Shown piece after piece: positions 8,537-17,434 of a DNA stretch of 64,000 nt. How positions within the stretch are numbered: position 1 is the stretch's first letter; the number at the start of each line of letters is the position of its first letter. The position numbers and the translations under genes were made by a program. The DNA is from Muricoccus roseus. GTDB taxonomy: Bacteria > Pseudomonadota > Alphaproteobacteria > Acetobacterales > Acetobacteraceae. The notes below the pieces were generated by a model. That model saw nothing but the letters and a program-made list of their open reading frames with translations. It was not told the DNA's origin and searched no databases. The DNA is taken from the NCBI RefSeq assembly GCF_900141905.1, contig NZ_FQZF01000014.1:1-64000 (forward strand), given 5' to 3'.

Positions 8537-9711
8537 TGGAAGGGCTAACTCCTGAGTCCATGGATCAGAACCTCGCCGAGACCCTCACGCGTTGGCGCCG
8601 CCATCTCCACGCGAACCCGGACGTCACGAAGGAAGAAGGCCCGACGGCCGCTTTCGTCGCCCAACGTTTGCGTGAACTGGGTGTCGAGGAGATCGAGACG
8701 GGGATTGGCGGCCACGGGGTGGTAGCCACCATCCGGCGCGGCGGCGGCAACCGCAGCGTCGGGCTTCGCGCCGATATGGATGCGCTGCCCATCCAAGAGG
8801 CGAGCACCGAGCTGCCCTATCGCAGCACCAGGCCCGGGGTGATGCATGCCTGCGGGCACGACGGCCACACCACGGCCCTGCTGGGCGCGGCGGCCCTGCT
8901 GATGCGGGACGAAAGCTGGTCCGGCACGGTGCGCCTGGTGTTCCAGCCCGCCGAGGAGGGGGGCGGCGGCGCGCGCGCGATGGTGGAGGACGGGCTTTTC
9001 CAACGCTTCCCCATGGACCGCATCTTCGGCTGGCACAACTGGCCCGGCCTGCCGGTGGGCACCATCGCCGTGCATGATGGTCCCGTGATGGCGGCCGGGC
9101 GGCGCTTCCTGATCGAGATTGAAGGCCATGCGGGCCATGCCGCCCTGCCGCACCTCACCCATGACCCGATCGTCGCGGCCGGGCACGCGATCGTCGCCTG
9201 CCAGTCGATCGTCGCCCGCAACCTCGACCCGCTGGATTCGGCCGTGGTCAGCCTCACCACCATCGAGGGGGGCGAGGCCTGGAACCAGATCGCGGCCAAG
9301 GTCACGATCCGCGGCTCCATGCGCTTCCTGCACGACGCGACAGGCCGGATGATCGAGGACGGCCTGACCCGGATCGCCCGTGGCCTCTCCGAGACCTTCC
9401 AGGTGAAGGCGCGGGCCGAGGTGCTCGGCGGCGTGGATGCGACGGTGAACCACCCGGCCGAGCGGGACCTGGCGGCCGGGGCCGCCTCCGCCGTGGCGCC
9501 GCTGCGGCGGGACATGGCGGCGGCCATGACGGGCGAGGATTTCTCGGTCTTCCTGCAGAACGTGCCCGGCGCCTTCGTCTGGATCGGCAATGGCCCGACC
9601 GATGGCGGGCGTGAGCTGCACCACCCGAATTACGATTTCGACGACCGCGTGCTGCCCGTGGCCAGCGGCTTCCTGGTGGAAGCCGCCAAGCGCGCCCTCG
9701 CGAGCGGCTGA
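8536..9711 (+). CDS. M20 family amidohydrolase (hippurate hydrolase/aminoacylase-like)
   Basis: A 391-residue enzyme of the M20D amidohydrolase group, which removes acyl groups from N-acyl amino acids. Metal-site motifs visible in order are LRADMDALPI, HACGHDGHT at 104-112 (Cys106, His108 and His111), QPAEEGGGGA, and a C-terminal GEDFSVF. The length is normal for the family and no signal peptide is present. The ATG at 8536 has a GGAGGG site at proper spacing; an ATG at 8560 is possible but has no visible ribosome site. The gene diverges from tamA with no spacer, and an acyl-CoA synthetase/GNAT gene follows 11 bases after its stop, probably in the same transcript. Confidence 0.9.
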   Translation: MEGLTPESMDQNLAETLTRWRRHLHANPDVTKEEGPTAAFVAQRLRELGVEEIETGIGGHGVVATIRRGGGNRSVGLRADMDALPIQEASTELPYRSTRPGVMHACGHDGHTTALLGAAALLMRDESWSGTVRLVFQPAEEGGGGARAMVEDGLFQRFPMDRIFGWHNWPGLPVGTIAVHDGPVMAAGRRFLIEIEGHAGHAALPHLTHDPIVAAGHAIVACQSIVARNLDPLDSAVVSLTTIEGGEAWNQIAAKVTIRGSMRFLHDATGRMIEDGLTRIARGLSETFQVKARAEVLGGVDATVNHPAERDLAAGAASAVAPLRRDMAAAMTGEDFSVFLQNVPGAFVWIGNGPTDGGRELHHPNYDFDDRVLPVASGFLVEAAKRALASG

Positions 9712-9722
9712 GGCCCCGCGCC

Positions 9723-12359
9723 ATGGCTCTGCCGGTCTCCCTCTCCGGCCAGGGGCTGGCGCGTGGCTTCCATGACACCGCGCTCTTCGCCCCGAGGCGG
9801 GTGGCCCTGATGGCGGACCCGGCGATCCCGGCCTCGGCCATCCTGGCGCGCAACATCGCCGCGGGCGGCTTCCAGGGAACGCTGCACGCCGTCGGCGCCG
9901 CCTGGCCGGGGATGGTGCATGCGGAAAGCCTCTCGGCCCTGCCCGCCGCGCCGGAGCTGGCGGTGCTCTCCCTCGCGCCCGAGGCGGTGGAGCCCGCCAT
10001 GGCCGCCCTGGCCGAGCGGGGCTGCTTCGCGGCCGTGGTCACTGGGCCCGCGCCCGGCCTCGCCGCGGCCTGCGCGCGCACCGGGGTGAGGGCGATGGGG
10101 GAGCGCAGCTTCGGCCTCTGCATTCCGCCCCTCGGGTTGAACGCCTCCCTCTCGCACCTACCGCCGCGCCCCGGGCGCCTCGCGCTGCTTTGCCAATCCT
10201 CCGCCCTCGCCCGCGCGGTGATCGACTGGGCCGAGGGCGAGGCGGTCGGCTTTACCCTGATCGCCGGCATCGGCACCAATGCGGATTACGGCTTCGCCGG
10301 CGGGCTGGACTGGCTGGCGCGCGATGCCGCGACGGGCGCCATCCTGCTCGACCTCCGCCGCATCAAGGACCGGCGCCGCTTCATCTCCTCGGCACGCGCG
10401 GCGGCCCGCAGCCGGCCGGTAGTGGCGCAGCGCCCCGGCCATGCCGGGCGCGGCGTCGCCGATGCCGTGATGGGCGCGGCGCTCCGCCGCGCGGGCGTGC
10501 TGCGGGTCCAGGGGCTGGAGGATCTGCTGTCCGCGGCCGAGACCCTCGCGCGGGTGAAGCCATCGCCCCGGCCGGGGCCGGAGGGCACCCGAGGCAACCG
10601 CATCGCGATCGTCACCAACGGGTTGGGTCCCGGCCAGATGGCCGCCGACGCCGCGCTGCGTGGGGGAGGCCGCCTGGCGGAAATCTCGCCCGACGCCCGC
10701 GCCGTGCTGGAGCTGGCCTTGCCGGGCGGCTGGGCCGGGGAGAACCCGCTTGCCCTTCCGATGGGGCAGGGGCACCGCCTGGCCGAGGCGGCCGCCCTTC
10801 TCTCCGCCCTGGCGGAGGTGGATTCCGTGGTCGCCATCCACGCCCCGGTGCCGGACGAGGATCCGGCGATCGCCGCGGAATCCCTCGCTGCCGCTGCCGC
10901 GTCTTCAGGCCGCGGAGGGCGGGCCGCACCGGTCCTCGCCGCCTGGCTCGGTCAGGCCACGGCCGGGCAGCAGCGCCGCAAGCTCGCCGAACGCGGCGTC
11001 GCGGTCTTCGCCACCCCGGAAGCGGCGGTGCAGGGCGCGCTGCATCTCGCACAGGACCGCCGCAACCGCGCGGCGGCTGCGGAGCTGCCCCCGAGCCAGG
11101 TGCTGGAGGTCACGCCGGACCGTGCGCGTGTCGCCGCCCTGTTTTCCGCTCTACGCGCCGCCGGCCGCCTCTCGCTCGACGAGGCGGAGTCGCTGGCCGT
11201 GCTCTCGGCCTATGGCATTCCCGTCGTCCCCCACGCGACCGCGGCGACGTTGGACGAGGCCGTGGCAGCTGCTGGGCGGCTGGGCTGGCCTGTCGTGCTC
11301 AAGGTGCTCTGCCCCGAGCTGCCGGCGAAGACCGAGGTCGGGGCCGTCGCGCTCGACCTGCGGGACGAGGCGGCGCTGCGGGCCGCCGGCGCGGCCATGG
11401 CGGCGCGGGTCGGGGCGGACCGGCCGAGCATCTGCCCCCGCGGCTGGATGGTTCAGCGCCAGTCGCTGCCGGGCCGGGAGTTCCGGCTGCGCCTGGGCGA
11501 GGATGCGATGTTCGGGCCCTGGATCGGCTTCGGCCGGGGCGGCACGGCGGCCGGCATGGAGGCGGACGAATCGCACGACCTGCCGCCGCTGAACCGCGTG
11601 CTGGCCCTTTCCATGATCGGCCGCACCCGGGTTTCCCGGCTGCTGGATGGCTGGCGCGACCAGCCGGCCATCTCGCGGGAGCGGCTGGCCGAGGCGCTGG
11701 TGGCGCTCTCCCAGCTCGCAGTGGATTTCCCCGAGATCGCCTGCTTCACCATCAATCCGCTTCGCGCCGTGGGGGAAGGAGTGCTGGCGCTGGACGCGGA
11801 CCTCACCCTGCGCCCGGAAGGGGAGCGGAGCTTCCTGGCGATCCCGCCCTACCCCGCCGAGCTGGCCCAATCCTTCGCCACCAGGGATGGGCGCCAGCTG
11901 ATGGTGCGGCCCATCCGCCCGGAGGATGCCGAGGGGGTGGCGGCCTTCGTTCGGCAGGCTTCACCGGAGGATATCCGCTACCGCTTCTTCAATCGGCTGC
12001 GGGAACTGCCGCCGGCCCAGGTCGTACGCCTGACCCAGATCGACTACGACCGGGAGATGGCCTTCGCCGCGCTGGATGGCGGCCAGATCGCCGCCACGGC
12101 GCGGCTCGTGATGGACGGGGAGGGCGGGGGCGAGTTCGCCATCCTCGTCGGGGGCGGCTGGAAGCGCGGCGGGCTCGCACGGCACATGATGGCGCGTCTG
12201 GTCGATTGGGGGCGCAGCCGCGGGCTGCGCCGCATCTCGGGCCAGGTGCTGGCCGACAATGCGGGGATGTTGCGCTTCGTCCGTGCGATCGGCTTCACGA
12301 CCCGCCGCACGGAGGATTCGGAGATCCTCGAGGCCTATCTCGACCTGGAGCCGGGCTGA
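9723..12359 (+). CDS. ADP-forming acyl-CoA synthetase fused to GNAT acetyltransferase
   Basis: An 878-residue protein of the Pat/PatZ type. The N-terminal CoA-binding Rossmann domain (about 1-135) and succinyl-CoA-ligase-like domains (about 150-460) are followed by an ATP-grasp domain (about 475-690, beginning near LSLDEAESLAVLSAYGIPVV) and a C-terminal GNAT domain (about 715-878, with RPIRPEDAEGV and the acetyl-CoA loop region around GGGWKRGGLA). Proteins of this architecture acetylate lysines of enzymes such as acetyl-CoA synthetase; the ligase part often senses rather than catalyses. It follows the M20 gene by 11 bases and converges on an XRE regulator. Whether the ligase half is active cannot be decided here. 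Confidence 0.9.
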   Translation: MALPVSLSGQGLARGFHDTALFAPRRVALMADPAIPASAILARNIAAGGFQGTLHAVGAAWPGMVHAESLSALPAAPELAVLSLAPEAVEPAMAALAERGCFAAVVTGPAPGLAAACARTGVRAMGERSFGLCIPPLGLNASLSHLPPRPGRLALLCQSSALARAVIDWAEGEAVGFTLIAGIGTNADYGFAGGLDWLARDAATGAILLDLRRIKDRRRFISSARAAARSRPVVAQRPGHAGRGVADAVMGAALRRAGVLRVQGLEDLLSAAETLARVKPSPRPGPEGTRGNRIAIVTNGLGPGQMAADAALRGGGRLAEISPDARAVLELALPGGWAGENPLALPMGQGHRLAEAAALLSALAEVDSVVAIHAPVPDEDPAIAAESLAAAAASSGRGGRAAPVLAAWLGQATAGQQRRKLAERGVAVFATPEAAVQGALHLAQDRRNRAAAAELPPSQVLEVTPDRARVAALFSALRAAGRLSLDEAESLAVLSAYGIPVVPHATAATLDEAVAAAGRLGWPVVLKVLCPELPAKTEVGAVALDLRDEAALRAAGAAMAARVGADRPSICPRGWMVQRQSLPGREFRLRLGEDAMFGPWIGFGRGGTAAGMEADESHDLPPLNRVLALSMIGRTRVSRLLDGWRDQPAISRERLAEALVALSQLAVDFPEIACFTINPLRAVGEGVLALDADLTLRPEGERSFLAIPPYPAELAQSFATRDGRQLMVRPIRPEDAEGVAAFVRQASPEDIRYRFFNRLRELPPAQVVRLTQIDYDREMAFAALDGGQIAATARLVMDGEGGGEFAILVGGGWKRGGLARHMMARLVDWGRSRGLRRISGQVLADNAGMLRFVRAIGFTTRRTEDSEILEAYLDLEPG

Positions 12360-12375
12360 GGAGCGCGCGCGCCCC

Positions 12376-13272
12376 TTAGTGCAGCTGCGTCTCGGCGAGG
12401 AGAAGGCGCACGCGGGCCGCCGCCTCCGCGCCCTTGCGGGCCTCGCGCCAGGCGGTCTCGGCAACCCGCTGGTGGATCGTCACCGCCTCGTCTGCCGCCG
12501 TGATGGTTCCCACGCCGATCGCGCCGAGGGGCGGGCTGTCCGGCAGGAAGGGGTTGGCGCAGAGATGCGCGCGCTCCCGCGCCCGCAGCACGATGAAATG
12601 GCCCGTCGGCTCGGCATCGGTCAGCAGCCCGAGCTGCAGCCCCATCGGCACGCTTTCCATCAGCGTCGCGACGTTCTCCACCTCGGCCCGCGCCGCGACC
12701 CGGCAGCGCTGGCGCTGGCGCTCGGACAGCCGGAGGGCGGGCGCGATCCCGTCCGCCAGGAAGGCGCGAAGGGCCTGCTCGCTCACCATCGCGATGATGG
12801 AGGGACGCCGGGACTGATAGAGCCGCTTGCGCGCATGCAGCAGGCCGAGCGTCTGCTCCGCCGCCGCGTGGAAGGCAATTCGCTCCGAGGCGTTCTCCGA
12901 AGCCTCGGACAGGGCCTCGGTCAGCGCCGCGTCATAGCCGTCGGTCGTCACCAGCGTGCAGAGCGCCCCGCCGAGCTGGAGGATCTGCTCGGCATCCTCC
13001 TCCACCTGGCGAAGCCGCTCCTGCAGGGCCAGCGGGCGGGAGAAGTACTCGACGCCGATCCCCAGCAGCGAAAGGGGTGAAATCTTCAGCAGCTCGGCCA
13101 GGCGCCGGATCGTGTCCAGCTTGATGACCTCGCCCTTCTCGTAGCGGTACAGCGCCGCGCGCGACACGCCGAGGCGCGCCGCAATCTCCTCGGCCCGCAG
13201 CCCGGACTCCAGTCGGTAAGCCCTGAGCTGCTGGCCGATATCGGCGAAGCGCATGGCAGGTCCCTCGCTCAT
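12376..13272 (-). CDS. XRE family transcriptional regulator
   Basis: A 298-residue regulator. The N-terminal helix-turn-helix lies at about residues 12-65 (IGQQLRAYRLESGL, EEIAARLGVSRAALYRYEKG), followed by a long, mostly helical C-terminal region of unknown ligand specificity. The start at 13272 has AGGAAG nine bases upstream; an in-frame ATG six codons later is an alternative that keeps the whole DNA-binding domain. A TGCAA...TTGCA palindrome in its upstream region (13351-13372) may be an autoregulatory operator. Its neighbours are an acyl-CoA synthetase fusion (convergent) and a glyoxylate pathway gene, either of which could be a target. Confidence 0.88.
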   Translation of the reverse strand: MSEGPAMRFADIGQQLRAYRLESGLRAEEIAARLGVSRAALYRYEKGEVIKLDTIRRLAELLKISPLSLLGIGVEYFSRPLALQERLRQVEEDAEQILQLGGALCTLVTTDGYDAALTEALSEASENASERIAFHAAAEQTLGLLHARKRLYQSRRPSIIAMVSEQALRAFLADGIAPALRLSERQRQRCRVAARAEVENVATLMESVPMGLQLGLLTDAEPTGHFIVLRARERAHLCANPFLPDSPPLGAIGVGTITAADEAVTIHQRVAETAWREARKGAEAAARVRLLLAETQLH

Positions 13273-13350
13273 CGCGTCAATCTTCCTGGCCCTGCCAGGG
13301 GGCGCATCTCACCCCACTGGACTCTCGATACAAAATGCGCGCTCTGATCG

Positions 13351-13372
13351 TGCAACGCAACCGTGCATTGCA
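13351..13372. promoter_or_regulatory. Candidate operator palindrome
   Basis: A 22-base imperfect inverted repeat, TGCAA-C-GCA...TGC-A-TTGCA, pairs in eight of eleven positions. It lies about 80-100 bases upstream of the XRE regulator start, in the spacer before the glxR stop. Its position fits an autoregulatory operator, but nothing in the sequence proves binding. Confidence 0.4.
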
Positions 13373-13393
13373 TCGCATAATCAGGTCGGACGG

Positions 13394-14269
13394 TCACCCG
13401 ATTTCATGGGATGCCAGACGCTCCAGGGCCTGCACAAGGGCCGAATGGTCCTGTTGGCCGCCACCGGCGGCCGATACGGCGGAGAAGAGCTGCTGGGCCG
13501 ATGCGGTATGGGGCAGCGCGACTCCGAGTTCACGCGCCGATTGCAACGCCAGGTTGAGATCCTTCTGGTGCAGGGCGATCCGGAATCCGGGCTCGAAGGT
13601 CCGCTTGATCATCCGCTCCGCATGCACCTCGAGGATGCGGGAGGAGGCGAAGCCGCCCATCAGGGCCTGCCGCACCTTCGCCGGATCGGCCCCCGCCTTG
13701 CTGGCGAAGACCAGCGCCTCGGACACCGCCGCGATGTTCAGCGCCACGATGATCTGGTTGGCCACCTTCGTGGTCTGCCCGGCACCGTTGCCGCCGACGA
13801 GGGTGATGTTCTTGCCCATCGCCTCGAACAGGGGCAGGGCCCGGTCGAAAGCCGCCTGCGGGCCGCCCACCATGATGGTCAGCGCGGCGTTGCGCGCGCC
13901 CACCTCGCCGCCGGAGACGGGCGCGTCCAGGTAGTCGCAGCCCCGGGCGTTCACGCGCGCGGCGAAGTCCTTCGTCGCAGTCGGGCTGATCGAGGACATG
14001 TCGATCACCAACGTGCCGGGCTTCAGCGCCTCGGCCACCGCCCCCTCGCCGAAGAGCACCGCCTCCACGTCCGGCGTGTCGGGCACGATCAGGATCACCA
14101 CCTCGGCGGCCTTCGCCACCTCGGCGGGGGAGGGGAGGACGGTCGCGGCGCCACGGATCTCCTCCGTCAGGCTGGCGCGCTCCGGCACGAACAGCTCATG
14201 CCCGGCCTTCTTCAGGTTGAGCGCCATCGGACGCCCCATGATGCCGAGGCCGATGAACCCGATCTTCAT
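13394..14269 (-). CDS. glxR: 2-hydroxy-3-oxopropionate (tartronate semialdehyde) reductase
   Basis: A 291-residue beta-hydroxyacid dehydrogenase. The NAD(P)-binding motif GFIGLGIMGRPMA is at residues 4-16, the substrate-binding DAPVSGGEVGA near 120, and the catalytic-lysine helix near 170 (GQTTKVANQIIV). These enzymes reduce tartronate semialdehyde to glycerate in glyoxylate use. It lies just downstream of hydroxypyruvate isomerase on the same strand with a gap of about 32 bases, the classic glyoxylate-locus pair. Other members of the family (3-hydroxyisobutyrate dehydrogenase) look similar, but this pairing favours the tartronate enzyme. No glyoxylate carboligase is in the window. Confidence 0.9.
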   Translation of the reverse strand: MKIGFIGLGIMGRPMALNLKKAGHELFVPERASLTEEIRGAATVLPSPAEVAKAAEVVILIVPDTPDVEAVLFGEGAVAEALKPGTLVIDMSSISPTATKDFAARVNARGCDYLDAPVSGGEVGARNAALTIMVGGPQAAFDRALPLFEAMGKNITLVGGNGAGQTTKVANQIIVALNIAAVSEALVFASKAGADPAKVRQALMGGFASSRILEVHAERMIKRTFEPGFRIALHQKDLNLALQSARELGVALPHTASAQQLFSAVSAAGGGQQDHSALVQALERLASHEIG

Positions 14270-14301
14270 GCGTGTCGCTTCCCTCTTCTTCCCTGGCTCG
14301 G

Positions 14302-15081
14302 TCAGGCGCGCCAGGGGGCGAACCAGCCGAGCCCTTCCTCGGTGCCGGCCGCCGGCCGGTACTCGCAGCCGATCCAGCCGCGATAGCCCGCGGCATCGAT
14401 CCGGTCGAACACATAGGGCCAGTTCACCTCGCCCGTGCCCGGCTCGTGCCGGCCGGGCGTGTCGGCGACCTGGGCATGGGTGATCAGGGGCAGCAGCGCC
14501 TCGAAGCGGCGGGTGATGTCCCCCTCCGTCACCTGGGTGTGATAAAGGTCGAACTGTAGGCCGAGCCGCTCGGGCCCGATCGCCTCGATGATCGCCGCCG
14601 CCTCCCCGGTGGTGTTCAGCACGTAGCCCGGCATGTCGCGGCGGTTGATCGGCTCGATCAGCGGCTTCACGCCATGGGCGGCGCAGCGCTCGGCGGCCCA
14701 GGCGAGGTTGGCGGCATAGGTCGCCAGCAGTGTGTCGCGCGCGATCCCCGCCGGGGCGAGCCCGGCCATGACATGGAGCCGGGGGCAGCCAAGCTGCCCC
14801 GCGTAGTCCAGCGCCCGGGCGATGCCGTCGCGGAAGTCCCGCTCGCGGCCGGGGAGGGCGGCCAGGCCTTTCTCGCCCCGTTCCCAATCGCCCGGGGCGG
14901 CGTTGAACAGCACCAGCCGCAGCCCGGCATCCTCCAGCCGCGCGCGGATCGCGGCGGCCGGGTGCGCATAGGGGAAGAGGCATTCCACAGCGGAGAAGCC
15001 CGCCGCGCGGGCGTGGGCGAAGCGGTCGAGGAAGGGGTGCTCGCCGAAGAGCATCGAGACATTCGCGGCGAAGCGCGGCAT
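14302..15081 (-). CDS. hyi: Hydroxypyruvate isomerase
   Basis: A 259-residue TIM-barrel isomerase of the xylose-isomerase-like family, of normal length for hydroxypyruvate isomerase. It begins MPRFAANVSMLFGEHPF, the usual N-terminus, and contains EPINRRDMPGY, the strand QFDLYHTQ and a closing GWIGCEYRPA. It interconverts hydroxypyruvate and tartronate semialdehyde. The reading frame is open upstream to 15246, but homology begins at the ATG at 15081. It heads a two-gene unit with the reductase downstream. The divergent neighbour is an AI-2E family transporter. Confidence 0.93.
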   Translation of the reverse strand: MPRFAANVSMLFGEHPFLDRFAHARAAGFSAVECLFPYAHPAAAIRARLEDAGLRLVLFNAAPGDWERGEKGLAALPGRERDFRDGIARALDYAGQLGCPRLHVMAGLAPAGIARDTLLATYAANLAWAAERCAAHGVKPLIEPINRRDMPGYVLNTTGEAAAIIEAIGPERLGLQFDLYHTQVTEGDITRRFEALLPLITHAQVADTPGRHEPGTGEVNWPYVFDRIDAAGYRGWIGCEYRPAAGTEEGLGWFAPWRA

Positions 15082-15255
15082 CGGGCCAGTTCTCCCCGGC
15101 CCCATCCCTTGCCGGCGGCCATGGCGCGAGGGTAGCGCGATTCGGCACCCCGCCCAAGGCGCGGCGGCACGGGCCTGTGGCGGCCCTGGCGCAGGCGCGC
15201 AATAAGCATCCGGCGCTGCGGCCCGCCAGGGGCGGGCGCCCGCCAAGGAGGCCGC

Positions 15256-16326
15256 ATGCCGGACGACAAGCAGTTCCTCATCCGCCTGCTGGGCGTGGCC
15301 GCGCTTGTGGCGCTCCTCGTGGGATGCTTCCTGGTCCTCCGCCCCTTCCTTTCCTCGCTGCTCTGGGCCGCGATTCTCGCCTTCACCACCTGGCCCGGCT
15401 ACCGCCTGCTGACCGACCGGGTGGGGTTGCGGCCGGGCTGGGCGGCCGGCGTCATGGTCACGGCCATGATGCTGGTCATCGGCCTGCCCCTGGCGCTCGC
15501 CGCGCCCACCAGCCGCGAGGAGATCGACGGGCTGCGCAACGCCGTGCAGGGCTTCCTGACGGATGGGCTCCCGGCGCTGGTCAGCGCCGTCGGCCGCCTC
15601 CCCCTAGTCGGTCCCTTCATCCAGGAGCGGCTGGACGCGCTGGATCTCGGTGTCGGGAACCTGTTCAGTGTGCTGCGCCCCTATGCCGGCAGCCTGGCGC
15701 AGACGGCGCTCAGCCTCGTGCTGGCCATCGTCTCCGGCGTGGCCGAACTCCTCATCGCCATCCTCCTGTCCTTCTTCTTTTTCCGCGACGGCCCGCGCCT
15801 GGCCGAGGCGCTGGACCGCATGGCCGAACGCGTGGCCGGCGGGCGCGGGCGGCGGCTGGTGGTGCTGACGGGGGCGGTGACCCGGGGCGTCATCTACGGG
15901 CTGCTCGGCACCGCGGTGGTGCAGGGGGCCATGACGGCCTTCGGGCTCTGGGTCTCCGGCGTGCCGCAGCCGGCCCTGCTGGGCATCCTGGCCGGCGTCA
16001 TCTCCATCCTGCCGGTCGGCGCGCCGGTGGTCTGGATTCCGGCCTCCATCTGGCTCCTGGCCAATGGCAGCACGGGCTGGGGCATCTTCATGGCCCTCTA
16101 CGGCGCCTTTGGCATCTCCTCCGTGGACAACTTCATCCGACCCTGGCTGATCGCGCGCGGCGCGGACCTGCCGCTGCTGCTGACGCTGCTGGGGGCGCTC
16201 GGCGGCGCCTTCGCCTTCGGGCTGCTCGGTCTCTTCCTCGGCCCGGTCCTGCTGGCGGTCGCCTTCACCGTCATCAAGGACTGGGCCCAGGACGGCCAGA
16301 GCCGCAGCGGCCCGATGGCGATGTGA
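15256..16326 (+). CDS. AI-2E family transporter
   Basis: A 356-residue polytopic inner-membrane protein. Hydrophobic segments at the N-terminus (LLGVAALVALLVGCFLVLRPF, then LLWAAILAFTTWPGY), in the middle (ELLIAILLSFFFF) and in the C-terminal half (LLGTAVVQGAMTAFGLW, LLGILAGVISILPVGAPVVW, LLTLLGALGGAFAFGLLGLFLGPVLLAVAFTV-type helices) match the AI-2E/PerM topology of about eight helices. Some members export signals, others are Na+/H+ antiporters. A strong AAGGAGG site precedes the ATG. It diverges from the hydroxypyruvate isomerase gene. The cargo is not predictable. Confidence 0.9.
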   Translation: MPDDKQFLIRLLGVAALVALLVGCFLVLRPFLSSLLWAAILAFTTWPGYRLLTDRVGLRPGWAAGVMVTAMMLVIGLPLALAAPTSREEIDGLRNAVQGFLTDGLPALVSAVGRLPLVGPFIQERLDALDLGVGNLFSVLRPYAGSLAQTALSLVLAIVSGVAELLIAILLSFFFFRDGPRLAEALDRMAERVAGGRGRRLVVLTGAVTRGVIYGLLGTAVVQGAMTAFGLWVSGVPQPALLGILAGVISILPVGAPVVWIPASIWLLANGSTGWGIFMALYGAFGISSVDNFIRPWLIARGADLPLLLTLLGALGGAFAFGLLGLFLGPVLLAVAFTVIKDWAQDGQSRSGPMAM

Positions 16327-16456
16327 TCCTGTCCGTGGTGCAAGGATTGCTTGGCGCCGGGCGGATGGAGAGAGGATTCTCGAGCTGATGGCATCGGCGC
16401 TTCAGGAGCACGAAAGCCGGGTGGACGGCCCGGCGCCGCTCCGCTAGGCGGAACCC

Positions 16457-17431
16457 GTGTTCGCCTTCATCCTCTCGCGCATCCTCCAGGCCATCCCGGT
16501 CATGCTGGCCGTGGCGCTGATCGCCTTCGGCCTCTTCACCTTCGTCGGTGATCCCATCGCGACCATGCTGGGGCAGGAATTCTCGGTCCAGCAGCGGGAC
16601 GCGCTGGTAGCCGCCCTCGGGCTCGACCAGCCGGTCTGGGTGCAGTTCCTGCGCTTCATCGGCAACGCCCTGCGCGGGGAGTTCGGCTTGTCCTACCGCC
16701 TTTCCCGGCCGGTGGCGGACCTGATCGTGGAGCGGGCGCCGGCCACGCTCGAGCTGGCGCTCTGCGCCTCGGTGGTGGCCCTGGCCGTTGGCGTGCCCAT
16801 GGGCGTCTATACCGGCCTTTACCGCCGCTCCTGGCTGTCCCGCGCCTTCCTGACCTTCAGCCTCATCGGCGTCTCGCTGCCGACCTTCCTCATCGGCATC
16901 CTGCTGATCCTCGTCTTCTCGGTCTGGCTGGGCTGGCTGCCCAGCTTCGGGCGCGGCGACACGGTGCAGCTGGGCTGGTGGAGCACGGGCTTCCTCACCG
17001 CCTCGGGCTGGAAGGCCCTGGTGCTGCCCTCGATTACCCTCGGCCTGTTCCAGCTCACCCTTATCATGCGCCTCGTCCGCTCCGAGATGCTGGAGGTGCT
17101 GCGGTCCGACTACGTGAAGTTCGCCCGGGCGCGGGGCCTGCGGGACCGGTCCATCAACTTCGGGCATGCCCTGCGCAACACGCTGGTGCCGGTCATCACT
17201 ATCGTCGGCCTTCAGCTCGGCTCCATCATCGCCTTCTCGATCGTGACCGAGACCGTGTTCCAATGGCCGGGCATGGGGCTGCTCTTCATCCAGTCCGTCT
17301 CCTCGGCCGATATCCCGGTGATGGCGGCCTATCTCCTCCTCATCGCGGCGGTGTTCGTGCTCATCAACCTGATCGTGGACCTGCTCTACTACGCGGTGGA
17401 CCCGCGGCTTCGCACCGGGCGGGGGCACTGA
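16457..17431 (+). CDS. Peptide-type ABC transporter permease (DppB-like), cluster 1
   Basis: A 324-residue inner-membrane permease of the DppB/OppB family. It has the typical N-terminal helix (ILSRILQAIPVMLAVALIAF), a periplasmic segment with LGLDQPVWVQFL, and five further membrane helices. The EAA-like loop region (SEMLEVLRSDYVKFARARGL) contacts the ATPase. The start is a GTG at 16457; later ATGs would remove the first helix. It opens a four-gene operon (permease, permease, ATPase, ATPase) with gaps of three bases or overlaps. No binding protein lies next to it, so the complex must borrow one from elsewhere. Confidence 0.93.
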   Translation: MFAFILSRILQAIPVMLAVALIAFGLFTFVGDPIATMLGQEFSVQQRDALVAALGLDQPVWVQFLRFIGNALRGEFGLSYRLSRPVADLIVERAPATLELALCASVVALAVGVPMGVYTGLYRRSWLSRAFLTFSLIGVSLPTFLIGILLILVFSVWLGWLPSFGRGDTVQLGWWSTGFLTASGWKALVLPSITLGLFQLTLIMRLVRSEMLEVLRSDYVKFARARGLRDRSINFGHALRNTLVPVITIVGLQLGSIIAFSIVTETVFQWPGMGLLFIQSVSSADIPVMAAYLLLIAAVFVLINLIVDLLYYAVDPRLRTGRGH

Positions 17432-17434
17432 GCC

